This document shows, in pieces, positions 34,157 through 42,137 of a stretch of 64,000 nt of DNA. The notes beneath the pieces were generated by a model, which worked only from the letters and a program-made list of their open reading frames with translations, did no database searches and was not told where the DNA came from. The DNA is from Azohydromonas aeria (GTDB lineage Bacteria > Pseudomonadota > Gammaproteobacteria > Burkholderiales > Burkholderiaceae_C), in the NCBI RefSeq assembly GCF_009760915.1, contig NZ_VIDQ01000001.1:62001-126000 (forward strand), in the 5' to 3' direction. Made by a program: the position numbers and the translations under genes. Positions within the stretch are counted from its first letter, which is position 1, and each line of letters opens with the position of its first letter.

Positions 34157-34549
34157 TCAGGCCGTGTAGCGCGGCACCGTCTCGTGCGTCTTTTCCCAAC
34201 GCTCCTGGCAGTCCACGCAGCGCGCGGCGGTGGGCTGGGCGTGCAGCCGCTCGTAGGGGATGTCGCAGCCGCAGTCCACGCACTCGCCGTAGCTGCCCTC
34301 GGCGATGCGGGCGCGCGCGTCGTCGATGTCGCGCATCTCCAGCTGGTCACGCTCCATCTCGATGTGCTCGACGCCGGTGCGGATGCGCTCCTCGCCCTGC
34401 GCCACCTGGTCGTCCACCAGCGGGCCTTGCGCGCTGGGCCGCTCCGCGCGCGCCGCGCGCGCGTCGCGCAGCTCGGCGCCGAGCTCGGCCTCGCGCTGCG
34501 CGAGCTGGTCCTGCAGCGCCTGCAGTTGTTGGGTAGTCAGGGCGGACAT
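34157..34549 (-). CDS. TraR/DksA-family zinc-finger protein
   Basis: A 130-residue protein with a long N-terminal coiled-coil helix pair (LTTQQLQALQDQLAQREAEL) and a C-terminal four-Cys zinc finger (ECVDCGCDIPYERL, ARCVDCQERWEKTH). It is shorter at the coiled-coil tip than DksA, and I do not see the DxxDxA acidic tip of true DksA, so it is a DksA-like paralogue. It may bind the RNA polymerase secondary channel; that is family-based inference. GAGGTATCCGCC precedes the ATG. Confidence 0.88.
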   Translation of the reverse strand: MSALTTQQLQALQDQLAQREAELGAELRDARAARAERPSAQGPLVDDQVAQGEERIRTGVEHIEMERDQLEMRDIDDARARIAEGSYGECVDCGCDIPYERLHAQPTAARCVDCQERWEKTHETVPRYTA

Positions 34550-34628
34550 GGCGGATACCTCCTGGGTCGGGCTGTTTTGCTGAGCCGTCAGGGCGGCAAG
34601 CCGTGTGCCGCGCGGGCAGGGAAGGGCC

Positions 34629-35960
34629 TCACAACCCGCTGGGGAAAGTCTCCGGCTCCTCCAGCACTTCCGGCGGCGCGGCGCCGTCGAGCGGGTGCAG
34701 GGCGTGGCTGCGGTCCACGTGCAGCACGGCGTCGAACTGCTGCGACAGCGAGGCCTCGAAGTAGTGGCTCTGCCGCTCGGTGTCCGGGCGGTAGATCACG
34801 CCGATGGCGCGCTCCAGCCGCGGCGGCGCCAGCAGCGTCTGCAGCGCCGGGTCGTCGCGCAGCGGCAGCACGAACAGGTCCAGCCCGGTGTCGTGCAGCA
34901 GGCCCTCCCAGCTGTCGGGGCGCGCGGGCGTGACGCGCATGAACTGCACCGGCTCGTCCCAGTCCGAGGCCGCCGCCACGCTGCCGTGGTCGGTGCTGAA
35001 GCCGAGGATGAAGCTCTCGCCCGGCGCCGAGGCCTCGCGCACCAGCTGGCCCAGGTTGAGCTGCCCGTGGTCGCTCACGTCCGTGGCGCGCGCGTCGCCC
35101 AGGTGCGAGTTGTGCGCCCACACCACCAGCCGCGCCGGGTGGCCGCGCGTGCGCGTGAGGTGCTCGCGCAGCCGCTCCAGCACCTGGTGCATGTGGCGGT
35201 CGCGCTGGTTCCACGAGGTCGTGGAGCCCTCGAACATGACGCGGTAGTAGCGCTCGGCATTGCGCACCACCAGCGCGTTGAGCTGGGCGTGGAACAGCTC
35301 GTCCTCGCTGCTGCCGCCCAGGCGCTGCTGCCCGGTGCGGGCCATGAGGTCCTGCAACTGTTGCAGCACCTGGCGCTGGCAGCCCTCGCTCAGGCCGAAG
35401 TGCGCGGCCTGGCCGTAGCGCTGCGGGTCTTCCAGGTAGTGGTCGAAGCAGCCGTAGCGCTCGCGCGCCTGGCGCGCCATCTCGGGCTCGTGTTCCTGCA
35501 CGTAGTCGAGCACCGCGCGCACCGAGGCGTGCAGGCTGTAGAGGTCGATGCCGTAGACGCCGGCGCGCCGGTGCATGGGCTGCAGGTCGTTGTACGAGCG
35601 CAGCCACTGCGCCAGGCGCAGGAACTCGCGGTTGCGCCACATCCAGCGCGGGAAGCGCTGGAAGTCGCCCAGCGCCTGGCGCGCGTTGGCGTCGTCCGTG
35701 CCGCCCTGCACCCAGCGGTGCAGGCGCAGCATGTCGGGCCAGTCGGACTCCACCGCGAGGCCGTCGAAGCCGTGGTGCTCGATGAGCCGCCGGGTCAGCG
35801 CCGCGCGCAGCATGTAGAACTCGCGCGTGCCGTGCGTGGCTTCGCCCAGCAGCACCAGCTTCGCGTCGCCGACCAGGCGCGCGAGGCCGTCCACGTCGTC
35901 GAGGTCGTCCAGCGGCCGCGCGGCGCGGCGCACCGGGTCCAGGGCAGGGTCGTGTCTCAT
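34629..35960 (-). CDS. Erythromycin-esterase-like protein
   Basis: A 443-residue cytoplasmic protein of the EreA-like/succinoglycan-biosynthesis-related family. LVLLGEATHGTREFYMLRAALTRRLI carries the conserved Glu-x-x-His that begins the active site, LAVESDWPD follows, and VWAHNSHLGDARATDV carries the later conserved His. True macrolide esterases share this core, but most chromosomal members have unknown substrates, so resistance should not be assumed. It lies between the DksA-like gene and rdgC, all on the same strand. Confidence 0.85.
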   Translation of the reverse strand: MRHDPALDPVRRAARPLDDLDDVDGLARLVGDAKLVLLGEATHGTREFYMLRAALTRRLIEHHGFDGLAVESDWPDMLRLHRWVQGGTDDANARQALGDFQRFPRWMWRNREFLRLAQWLRSYNDLQPMHRRAGVYGIDLYSLHASVRAVLDYVQEHEPEMARQARERYGCFDHYLEDPQRYGQAAHFGLSEGCQRQVLQQLQDLMARTGQQRLGGSSEDELFHAQLNALVVRNAERYYRVMFEGSTTSWNQRDRHMHQVLERLREHLTRTRGHPARLVVWAHNSHLGDARATDVSDHGQLNLGQLVREASAPGESFILGFSTDHGSVAAASDWDEPVQFMRVTPARPDSWEGLLHDTGLDLFVLPLRDDPALQTLLAPPRLERAIGVIYRPDTERQSHYFEASLSQQFDAVLHVDRSHALHPLDGAAPPEVLEEPETFPSGL

Positions 35961-36007
35961 GCCCGGCGGGGCGGCAAGTGCCGCGCCCGCGCCAACTCAA
36001 AGCCGCG

Positions 36008-36997
36008 TCACCAGGGCGCGGCGTCGGCGCTGTCGGCCGTCTCGGCGGCAGGCGCGGAAACCGGCGCCGGCGCGGCGGCCTCGACCGGCGCCGCTGCCTG
36101 CCCCGCCACCTGCTCGCCGCCCAGCGCTTCGACCAGCTCCGGGATCAGCCGCCGCAGCTCGCCCGTGGCAATCGCCGCGTCGGCGTCGAAGGCCTCGTCC
36201 TCGGCCACCGCGTCGCGGCCTTCGAGGGCGGTGTCCAGGAACTCGATCTTCTTGAGCAGCATCGCGTCGGTGAGCGTGAAGGCCACGCGCTCGTTCCAGC
36301 TCAGCGCCAGCCGCGTCGGCCGCTTGCCGGCGGCGATGTGCTGCTTCACCTCGTCGGTGTCCAGCGCGTGGCGCGCGTAGCGCACCACCGAGCGCATCTC
36401 GTCCGGGGACTTCAGCTCGCACTCGCGGTCCAGGTAGAAGCTGCCCGGCGCTTCTCCTTCGGCCAGCCACGCCGCCATGCACCCCGCGGGCGACTGCTGC
36501 GTCTGCAGCGGCAGCAAAGCAAAACCGTCGAGCGCCTTGACCAGCAGGCTCACCACCGCGTCGGCCTGGTTCATGTTGCCGGCGTCCAGCGCCAGCAGGC
36601 CGGCTTGCGGGTCGATCCAGATGGCCGTGCGCGCGCGCTTGGTGAAGGCCAGCGGCAGCAGCTCCTGCGTGGCCTGCTCCTTGATCTCCTTGGCCTCGCG
36701 CCGGCCCGGCTTGTAGCCGCGCTCCTGCTCCAGCCGCGCCGCGATCTCCTCGCCACGCTCCTTGACCACGGAGGCGGGGAGCATCTTCTTCTCCGTCATC
36801 AGCGCCAGCAGCCACTGGCCATCGACGATCTCCAGCAGCGGCGCGTGCGGCGTGCCGCGCGGCGGCACCCAGCCGGCGCTTTCGGGCTGCGTCGCGCCGC
36901 AGGGCTGGAAGGGTTCGCGCGCCAGGCGCGCCTCGGCCTGCGCCGCGTCGGCCGTCCAGCCGGGAGCGATGCGCAGCAGGTGCAGGTTCTTGAACAT
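36008..36997 (-). CDS. rdgC: RdgC recombination-associated protein
   Basis: A 329-residue nucleoid protein. MFKNLHLLRI at the start, FQPCGATQPESAGWVPPRG, IVDGQWLLALMTEKKMLPASVVKE and KPGRREAKEIKEQATQELLPLAF are hallmark RdgC segments. The C-terminal 35 residues form an Ala/Pro-rich tail not typical of the core. RdgC forms ring dimers on double-stranded DNA and restrains RecA-dependent exchange. The ATG at 36997 is chosen over the longer frame by homology. It is divergent from the nnrS operon. Confidence 0.95.
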   Translation of the reverse strand: MFKNLHLLRIAPGWTADAAQAEARLAREPFQPCGATQPESAGWVPPRGTPHAPLLEIVDGQWLLALMTEKKMLPASVVKERGEEIAARLEQERGYKPGRREAKEIKEQATQELLPLAFTKRARTAIWIDPQAGLLALDAGNMNQADAVVSLLVKALDGFALLPLQTQQSPAGCMAAWLAEGEAPGSFYLDRECELKSPDEMRSVVRYARHALDTDEVKQHIAAGKRPTRLALSWNERVAFTLTDAMLLKKIEFLDTALEGRDAVAEDEAFDADAAIATGELRRLIPELVEALGGEQVAGQAAAPVEAAAPAPVSAPAAETADSADAAPW

Positions 36998-37100
36998 GGG
37001 ATGCAGTCGGGGAGGGTGTCGGGGCAGGGGAATCTCGCACGCCGGCGGCGTGGCGAAAGGGGCCGCATTGTCCACGCCGCGGCGCGGCGCCCGGCGGCGT

Positions 37101-37142
37101 TTGAGTCAGGTCAAACCGGGCCGCCGCGGCGCTGTCCACAAT
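37101..37142 (+). promoter_or_regulatory. FNR-like site and -10 of the DUF59-nnrS operon
   Basis: TTGAGTCAGGTCAA (37101-37114) has both TTGA and TCAA half-ends at correct 14-bp length. CACAAT (37137-37142) is centred 32 bases downstream. The predicted transcription start (about 37149) lies inside an NsrR-like dyad. Confidence 0.65.
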
Positions 37143-37164
37143 AGATTCATCTTTCGTACATCTT
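37142..37164. promoter_or_regulatory. NsrR-like operator at the DUF59-nnrS operon
   Basis: A 23-bp imperfect dyad opening TAGATTCAT and closing ACATCTT. It matches the E. coli NsrR consensus (AAGATGCATTT, one base, AAATGCATCTT) at 15 of 23 positions by hand alignment. It covers the predicted transcription start, so binding would block initiation. The Rrf2-type regulator itself is encoded 2.9 kb downstream. Confidence 0.6.
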
Positions 37165-37183
37165 TGAAAGCCGGACCTCCGCG

Positions 37184-37270
37184 ATGACGCCTGCCCTGAC
37201 CACCGACCTGCGCCAGCTCCCGCCCCAGGAGCGCCACCTGCACGTCTGCGGCCGCTGCTGCGGGGGCTGA
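37184..37270 (+). CDS. 28-residue small ORF, possible DUF2249 remnant
   Basis: ATG 37184 opens a frame reading MTPALTTDLRQLPPQERH and ending in CGRCCGG before a TGA at 37268-37270, one base ahead of the DUF59 start. LDLRxLPPPERH is the usual beginning of DUF2249 proteins, which are common in nitrosative-stress operons, so this may be a truncated relic. It could instead be a short coupled leader peptide with a Cys-rich end. It lies directly downstream of the FNR/NsrR promoter. Confidence 0.4.
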   Translation: MTPALTTDLRQLPPQERHLHVCGRCCGG

Positions 37271-37271
37271 C

Positions 37272-37637
37272 ATGGCGGCGCACGAACAGTCCGACGCCGC
37301 CGAGCCTGAGGCGCCGCGCTTCGAATTCGAGGGCGACGAGGGCTTGCGTGCGCCCATCACCGCGGCGCTGCGGCGCGTGGTGGACCCGGAAGTGGCGCTG
37401 TCCATCGTGGACGTGGGCCTCATTTACCGCGTGCGCGCCGGCGCCGAGGGCGTGTACGTGCTCATGACCATGACCTCCGCCGCCTGCCCGGTGACGGACG
37501 TGATCATCGAGGACGTGCAGAACGAGCTCGACCGCGTGCTGCCGCCCGCGCTGCCGCTCGAAGTCGAGCTGACCTACGAGCCGCCGTGGACCCCCGAGCG
37601 CATGAGCGAGTCCGCACGGCGCTTCATGCGCTGGTAA
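37272..37637 (+). CDS. DUF59 metal-sulfur cluster biosynthesis (PaaD/SufT-like) protein
   Basis: A 121-residue protein with a DUF59 (MIP18-like) domain. VVDPEVALSIVDVGLIYRV is the signature, followed by LMTMTSAACPVTDVIIEDVQNEL with the conserved Cys, and VELTYEPPWTPERMSESARR. Such proteins help maturation of Fe-S clusters. Placement at the head of the nnrS operon under an NsrR-like site suggests repair or assembly of Fe-S proteins during nitric oxide stress, which is inference. Confidence 0.9.
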   Translation: MAAHEQSDAAEPEAPRFEFEGDEGLRAPITAALRRVVDPEVALSIVDVGLIYRVRAGAEGVYVLMTMTSAACPVTDVIIEDVQNELDRVLPPALPLEVELTYEPPWTPERMSESARRFMRW

Positions 37638-37672
37638 GGCCCCTTCTGGAACACCCCGGGAAAGACCACGCC

Positions 37673-38770
37673 ATGGCCGCCGTCCTGCCTTCACGCCCGC
37701 GCGCCGGCGCTGGCCCCTCGCGGGCGATGCGCTGGGGCCGGGCGCTGCTCGCGCCGCTGCTCGTCGCGCTGCTGGTGCTGTCCATCGCCGGCGGGCTGCT
37801 GCGCGCCGGCTGGCCGGTGGCGCAGGGCGCCCTGGTCGGCCAGGCCGCGGCGCAGCACGCGGCGCTGATGATCTGCGCCTTCTTCGGCGCGGTGGTCAGC
37901 ATCGAGCGCGCCGTGGCGCTCAAGCGCCGCGCCGCCTTCGGCGTGCCGCTGCTGTGCCTGGCCGGCGGCGCGGCGCTGCTGGCGGGCCAGCCCGAGGCCG
38001 GCGCGCTGGCCTTCGCGGCCGCTGCGCTGGGCTTTGTGGCGGTGAACCTGGCCATCATCAACCGCCACGCCGCGCCGCACACCGTGCTGCTGCTGGTGTC
38101 GGCGCTGGCCTGGCTCAACGGCTGCGTGCGGCTGGCCGTGGGGCTGCACGACGACGCGATGCTGGCCTCGTGGTTCGCCTTCCTCGTCATCACCATCGCC
38201 GCGGAGCGGCTGGAGATGACGCGGCTGATGCGCCGCCGTGCCGCGGCGCAGCCGCTGTTGGTGGGGCTGCTCGTGGCGCTGCTGGCCGGCGCCTCGCTCT
38301 CGACGGCGCTGTTCGGGCTGGCGCTGACGGGCCTGGCGCTGTGGTTCGCCGCCTTCGACATCGCGCGCCAGACGGTGCGCGCCCGCGGCCTGTCGCGCTA
38401 CATGGCGCTGTGCCTGCTCGGCGGCTATGCCTGGCTGGCCGTGTCGGGCGTGGCCTGGATCAGCCTGGGCCTGGGCCACGCCGGCGCCCGCGACGCGGCG
38501 CTGCACGCGCTCGGCCTGGGCTTCATCTTCTGCATGGTGATGGGGCACGCGCCCGTCATCCTGCCGGCGGTGGCGCGCATCAAGGTGCAATTCGACGCCG
38601 CCTTCTACCTGCCGCTGGCACTGCTGCACGCCTCGCTCGTGCTGCGGCTGGCCGACCCGGCCTGGCGCCCCTCGGGTGCCGCCCTCAATGCCGCCGCCAT
38701 CGCGCTGTTCGCGCTGGTGATGCTGCGCGCCGCCCTGCGCTGGCGCGCCATGGAAAGACGACGCACATGA
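37673..38770 (+). CDS. NnrS-associated polytopic membrane protein
   Basis: A 365-residue protein with about ten to twelve hydrophobic helices. Conserved-looking histidines occur in QHAALMICAFFGAVVS and in HALGLGFIFCMVMGHAPVILPAV, a layout similar to NnrS and to heme-binding integral proteins. I do not recognise a formal family name. It is linked to nnrS by a 4-base overlap (ATGA), so both are probably made together under NO control. Metal or heme binding is a hypothesis from the histidines. Confidence 0.7.
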   Translation: MAAVLPSRPRAGAGPSRAMRWGRALLAPLLVALLVLSIAGGLLRAGWPVAQGALVGQAAAQHAALMICAFFGAVVSIERAVALKRRAAFGVPLLCLAGGAALLAGQPEAGALAFAAAALGFVAVNLAIINRHAAPHTVLLLVSALAWLNGCVRLAVGLHDDAMLASWFAFLVITIAAERLEMTRLMRRRAAAQPLLVGLLVALLAGASLSTALFGLALTGLALWFAAFDIARQTVRARGLSRYMALCLLGGYAWLAVSGVAWISLGLGHAGARDAALHALGLGFIFCMVMGHAPVILPAVARIKVQFDAAFYLPLALLHASLVLRLADPAWRPSGAALNAAAIALFALVMLRAALRWRAMERRRT

Positions 38771-39975
38771 CCGTCCTGCTCAAGATCGAGGAGGCGCCGC
38801 GCGCCGCCTCGCCCGCGCCCCGTCCGCAGGGATTTGCCCTGTGGGCGCTGGGTTTCCGGCCCTTCTACCTGCTGGCCAGCGGCTTCGCGGCGCTGTCCGT
38901 GGCGCTGTGGGCGCTGCAGTTCGCCGGGCTGCCGGGGGGCCACGCCTACCTCGCCGGGCCGCTGTGGCACGCGCACGAGATGGTGTTCGGCTTCACGCTG
39001 GCGGTGGTGGTGGGCTTCCTCTTCACCGCCGGGCGCAACTGGTCGGGGCAGGACACGCCCACGGGCCCGGCGCTGATGGCGCTGGCCGCGCTGTGGCTCG
39101 CCGCGCGCGTGCTGGTGCTCACGCCCTGGGGCTGGGCGGCCGCCGCGGCCAACGTGGCCTTTCCGCTGGCGGCGGCCTGGGCGCTGTTCGCGGCGCTGCG
39201 CCGCGGCAACAACCGGCGCAACTACTTCTTTGCCGGGCTGCTGGCGGTGATGGCGCTGGGCGCGGCGCTGGTGCATGCCGAGGCGCTGGGCTTGCGGCTG
39301 CTGCCGGGCTGGGCCGGCATCCAGATCGCGCTGGACGTGGTGCTGTTCATGATGGCCGTCATGGGCGGGCGCGTGATCCCGATGTTCACCAACAACGGCG
39401 TGCCGGGCACGCAGGCCACGCGCCATCCGCGCCTGGAGCAGGCGGCGCTGGGCAGCGTGCTGGCGCTGCTGGTGGCCGACGCGCTGGCGCTGCCGGGCGT
39501 GGTGGTGTTCGGGGTGGCCGGCACCGCCGCGCTGCTGCACGGCGCGCGGCTGCTGCTGTGGCAACCGCACAGGACGCGCCGCGTGCCGCTGGTGTGGGTG
39601 CTGCACGCGGCCTACGCCTGGATCCCGCTGCACCTGCTCATGCGCGCCGCGGCGGCGCTGGAACTGATCCCCAGCACCTTCGCCACGCATGCGCTGACGG
39701 TGGGCGCCATCGGCGGCCTGACCATCGGCATGATGACCCGCACCGCGCGTGGCCACACCGGCCGGGCGCTGCGCGCCGACCGCTTCGACGTGGCCTGCTA
39801 CGCCCTGGTGCTGGCCGCGGGCGCGCTGCGCGTGGGGCTGCCGCTGCTGTGGCCCGCCGGCTACGTGCACGCGCTGCTGGGCTCCGCGCTGCTGTGGTCG
39901 GCCGGCTTCGGGCTCTACGCCGTGCGCTACTGGCCGGCGCTCAGCCGCGCGCGGCTCGACGGCAAGGCGGGCTGA
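38767..39975 (+). CDS. nnrS: NnrS family heme/copper membrane protein
   Basis: A 402-residue, 12-helix protein. WALGFRPFYLLASGFAALSVALW, GPLWHAHEMVFGFTLAVVVGFLFTA, MAVMGGRVIPMFTNN and GGLTIGMMTRTARGHTGR are the conserved NnrS blocks, including the paired His. NnrS proteins are known to contribute to resistance against nitric oxide and are often controlled by NsrR or NnrR. Here the gene lies downstream of an NsrR-like operator and just upstream of the regulator gene. Confidence 0.94.
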   Translation: MTVLLKIEEAPRAASPAPRPQGFALWALGFRPFYLLASGFAALSVALWALQFAGLPGGHAYLAGPLWHAHEMVFGFTLAVVVGFLFTAGRNWSGQDTPTGPALMALAALWLAARVLVLTPWGWAAAAANVAFPLAAAWALFAALRRGNNRRNYFFAGLLAVMALGAALVHAEALGLRLLPGWAGIQIALDVVLFMMAVMGGRVIPMFTNNGVPGTQATRHPRLEQAALGSVLALLVADALALPGVVVFGVAGTAALLHGARLLLWQPHRTRRVPLVWVLHAAYAWIPLHLLMRAAAALELIPSTFATHALTVGAIGGLTIGMMTRTARGHTGRALRADRFDVACYALVLAAGALRVGLPLLWPAGYVHALLGSALLWSAGFGLYAVRYWPALSRARLDGKAG

Positions 39976-40022
39976 AGATGACTCAACTCAAGGCCCGGCG
40001 GCGCCGCGCGGGAGAGTGACGC

Positions 40023-40538
40023 ATGCGCCTGACCGCCATGACCGATTACGCGCTGCGGCTGCTGCTGCATGTGGCGCAGCACCCGCAGCGGCTGTGCACC
40101 ATCGCCGAGGTGGCGCGCGCCTACGGCATCTCCGAGGCGCACCTGATGAAGATCACGCACCGGCTGGCGCTGGGCGGCTTCCTGGAGACGGTGCGCGGCA
40201 AGGGCGGCGGCATGCGCCTGGCGCGCGCGCCGGCCGACATCCCGCTGGGCGCGGTGGTGCGCTGCATGGAGCCCGACTTCGCGCTGGTCGAGTGTTTCAC
40301 ACATGACGTCCACGCCCCGGTACCGGCCGCCGCGGCCCTGCCGGAGGACGCGCCGCTGCCCGGCGGCACCTGCCTGCTCGACGGCCACTGCGGCCTGGCC
40401 GGCGTCATTGGCGGGGCGCTGCAGCGCTTCATGCAGCACCTGGACAGGTATTCGCTGGCCGACGTGCTGCCCGGCGCGGCGCGCCCGGTGCAGTGGCTGC
40501 AGCAGCCCGTGACGGCCGCCACGGCCGCGGCGGACTGA
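40023..40538 (+). CDS. nsrR: NsrR-type Rrf2 transcriptional repressor
   Basis: A 171-residue Rrf2 protein. MRLTAMTDYALRLLLHVA begins the winged helix, SEAHLMKITHRLALGGFLETVRGKGGGMRLAR is the recognition helix and wing, and Fe-S ligands are Cys91, Cys117 and Cys123. E. coli NsrR has Cys at 91, 96 and 102; here the first gap is 25 residues instead of 4 because of an Ala/Pro-rich insert, while the second gap (five residues) is kept. It should sense NO through the cluster and release its operators, candidates of which lie upstream of the nnrS operon and of ccoG. Confidence 0.88.
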   Translation: MRLTAMTDYALRLLLHVAQHPQRLCTIAEVARAYGISEAHLMKITHRLALGGFLETVRGKGGGMRLARAPADIPLGAVVRCMEPDFALVECFTHDVHAPVPAAAALPEDAPLPGGTCLLDGHCGLAGVIGGALQRFMQHLDRYSLADVLPGAARPVQWLQQPVTAATAAAD

Positions 40539-40657
40539 AGTGACGCGGCCACCGTCCCCCTAGCTCTTCCGCACTACGCCCGACGGCTGCGCCGGCGGCA
40601 GCAAGTCACGCGCGGCGTTGCTGCAGTGCCGCACGAGCGTGCTGCGGCTTCGAGTCG

Positions 40658-40680
40658 AAGATACATTGCGCCCGCATCTT
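40658..40680. promoter_or_regulatory. NsrR-like operator upstream of ccoG
   Basis: A 23-bp dyad opening AAGATACATT and closing GCATCTT, the length of a canonical NsrR site. Half-sites AAGATaC and GcATCTT mirror each other exactly at the outer five bases. It lies 17 bases ahead of the GTG start of ccoG and 120 bases after the nsrR stop. Confidence 0.6.
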
Positions 40681-40696
40681 TGAAGGCTGATTTCCC

Positions 40697-42121
40697 GTGA
40701 GCAAGCCCACCGCCAAAGTCATCCCGATCCAGTCGGCCTCGATCTTCCAGAAGGCCGACAAGATCTACCCAAAGGCCGTCACCGGCTGGTTCGCGAACTG
40801 GCGCTGGGTGATGGTGTGGCTCACGCAGCTGTTCTTCTACGGCATGCCATGGCTGCAGTGGAACGGCCGCCAGGCGCTGCTGTTCGACCTCGACGAGCGC
40901 CGCTTCTACCTGCTGGGCCTGGTGCTGTACCCGCAGGACCTGATCTACCTGACCGCGCTGCTGGTGATCTCGGCGCTGGGCCTGTTCTTCTTCACCGCCG
41001 TCGCCGGGCGCCTCTGGTGCGGCTACGCCTGCCCGCAGTCGGTCTACACGCAGATCTTCATGTGGGTCGAGCGCAAGACCGAGGGCGACCGCATCGCGCG
41101 CATGAAGCTCGACAAGGCGCCCTGGAGCGGCGGGAAGCTGCTGCGCAAGGGCGGCAAGCACGTGGCGTGGGTGGCGATCGCGCTGGTCACCGGCTTCACC
41201 TTCGTGGGCTACTTCACGCCCATCCGCACCCTCACGGCCGAGCTCATGAGCCTGAGCCTCACCGGTTGGGAGACCTTCTGGGTGCTGTTCTACGGCTTCG
41301 CCACCTGGGGCAACGCCGGCTTCATGCGCGAGCAGGTGTGCAGCTACATGTGCCCCTACGCCCGCTTCCAGAGCGCGCTCATCGACCGCGACTCGATGAT
41401 CATCACCTACGACGCTGGCCGCGGCGACCCGCGCGGCTCGCGCTCGAAGAAGGCCGACCCGGCGGCGCTGGGCCTGGGCTCGTGCATCGACTGCGGGCTG
41501 TGCGTGCAGGTGTGCCCCACGGGCATCGACATCCGCAACGGGCTGCAGGCCGAGTGCATCGGCTGCGCCGCGTGCATCGACGTATGCGACGGCGTGATGG
41601 GCAAGATGGGCTACGCCAAGGGCCTGATCCGCTACTCCACCGAGAACGGCGTGACGCAGAAGCTCTCGCGCGCCCAGATGTTCAGGCGCGTGCTGCGCCC
41701 GCGCGTGCTGATCTACGGCGCGCTGCTGGCGGCGGTGAGCATCGCCTTCGTGGCCACGCTGGCGCTGCGCAGCCCCTTCCACGTGGACCTGATCAAGGAC
41801 CGCAACACGCTGGCACGCATGGTCGAGGACGGACGCGTGGAGAACGTGTACCGCCTGCAGCTGATGAACGGCTCGGAGCGAGTGGGCCGCTACCGCGTCA
41901 GCGTCAGCGGCCTGCCGGGGCTGGTGCTGGTGGGCGAGGCCGAGCTGGAAGTGCCCGCCGCCGAGATCGCCTCCATGCCGCTGCGCCTGCAGCTGCCCCC
42001 CGAGGCCGCGCAGGAGCTGCAGGGCCGCTCCACGCCGGTGGTGATCGAGGTGGCGCGGCTGCTGCCCGACGGCGGGCAGCAGGTGGTCAGGGAGAAGACG
42101 ACGTTCGTGGTGCCGCGCTGA
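40697..42121 (+). CDS. ccoG: CcoG (RdxA/FixG-type) copper-reducing cytochrome oxidase accessory protein
   Basis: A 474-residue membrane ferredoxin with a GTG start. Four or five helices surround the motifs GRLWCGYACPQSVYTQIFMWVER and CSYMCPYARFQSA. Two [4Fe-4S] ferredoxin motifs follow (CIDCGLCVQVCP, CIGCAACIDVCDGVMG), then a periplasmic immunoglobulin-like C-terminus. CcoG reduces Cu(II) for assembly of cbb3 oxidase and is usually encoded after ccoNOPQ. No ccoNOPQ genes are in the window; instead it follows nsrR and has an NsrR-like site in its promoter. That suggests a link to NO stress or denitrification, which is inference. Confidence 0.93.
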   Translation: MSKPTAKVIPIQSASIFQKADKIYPKAVTGWFANWRWVMVWLTQLFFYGMPWLQWNGRQALLFDLDERRFYLLGLVLYPQDLIYLTALLVISALGLFFFTAVAGRLWCGYACPQSVYTQIFMWVERKTEGDRIARMKLDKAPWSGGKLLRKGGKHVAWVAIALVTGFTFVGYFTPIRTLTAELMSLSLTGWETFWVLFYGFATWGNAGFMREQVCSYMCPYARFQSALIDRDSMIITYDAGRGDPRGSRSKKADPAALGLGSCIDCGLCVQVCPTGIDIRNGLQAECIGCAACIDVCDGVMGKMGYAKGLIRYSTENGVTQKLSRAQMFRRVLRPRVLIYGALLAAVSIAFVATLALRSPFHVDLIKDRNTLARMVEDGRVENVYRLQLMNGSERVGRYRVSVSGLPGLVLVGEAELEVPAAEIASMPLRLQLPPEAAQELQGRSTPVVIEVARLLPDGGQQVVREKTTFVVPR

Positions 42122-42137
42122 GGCTGGAAAGCCCCCT

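Noticed and set aside
34629-35960. Erythromycin-esterase-like gene as a resistance gene
   Set aside because: The family is broad and mostly of unknown function. Only the core motif is shared and there is no mobile context.
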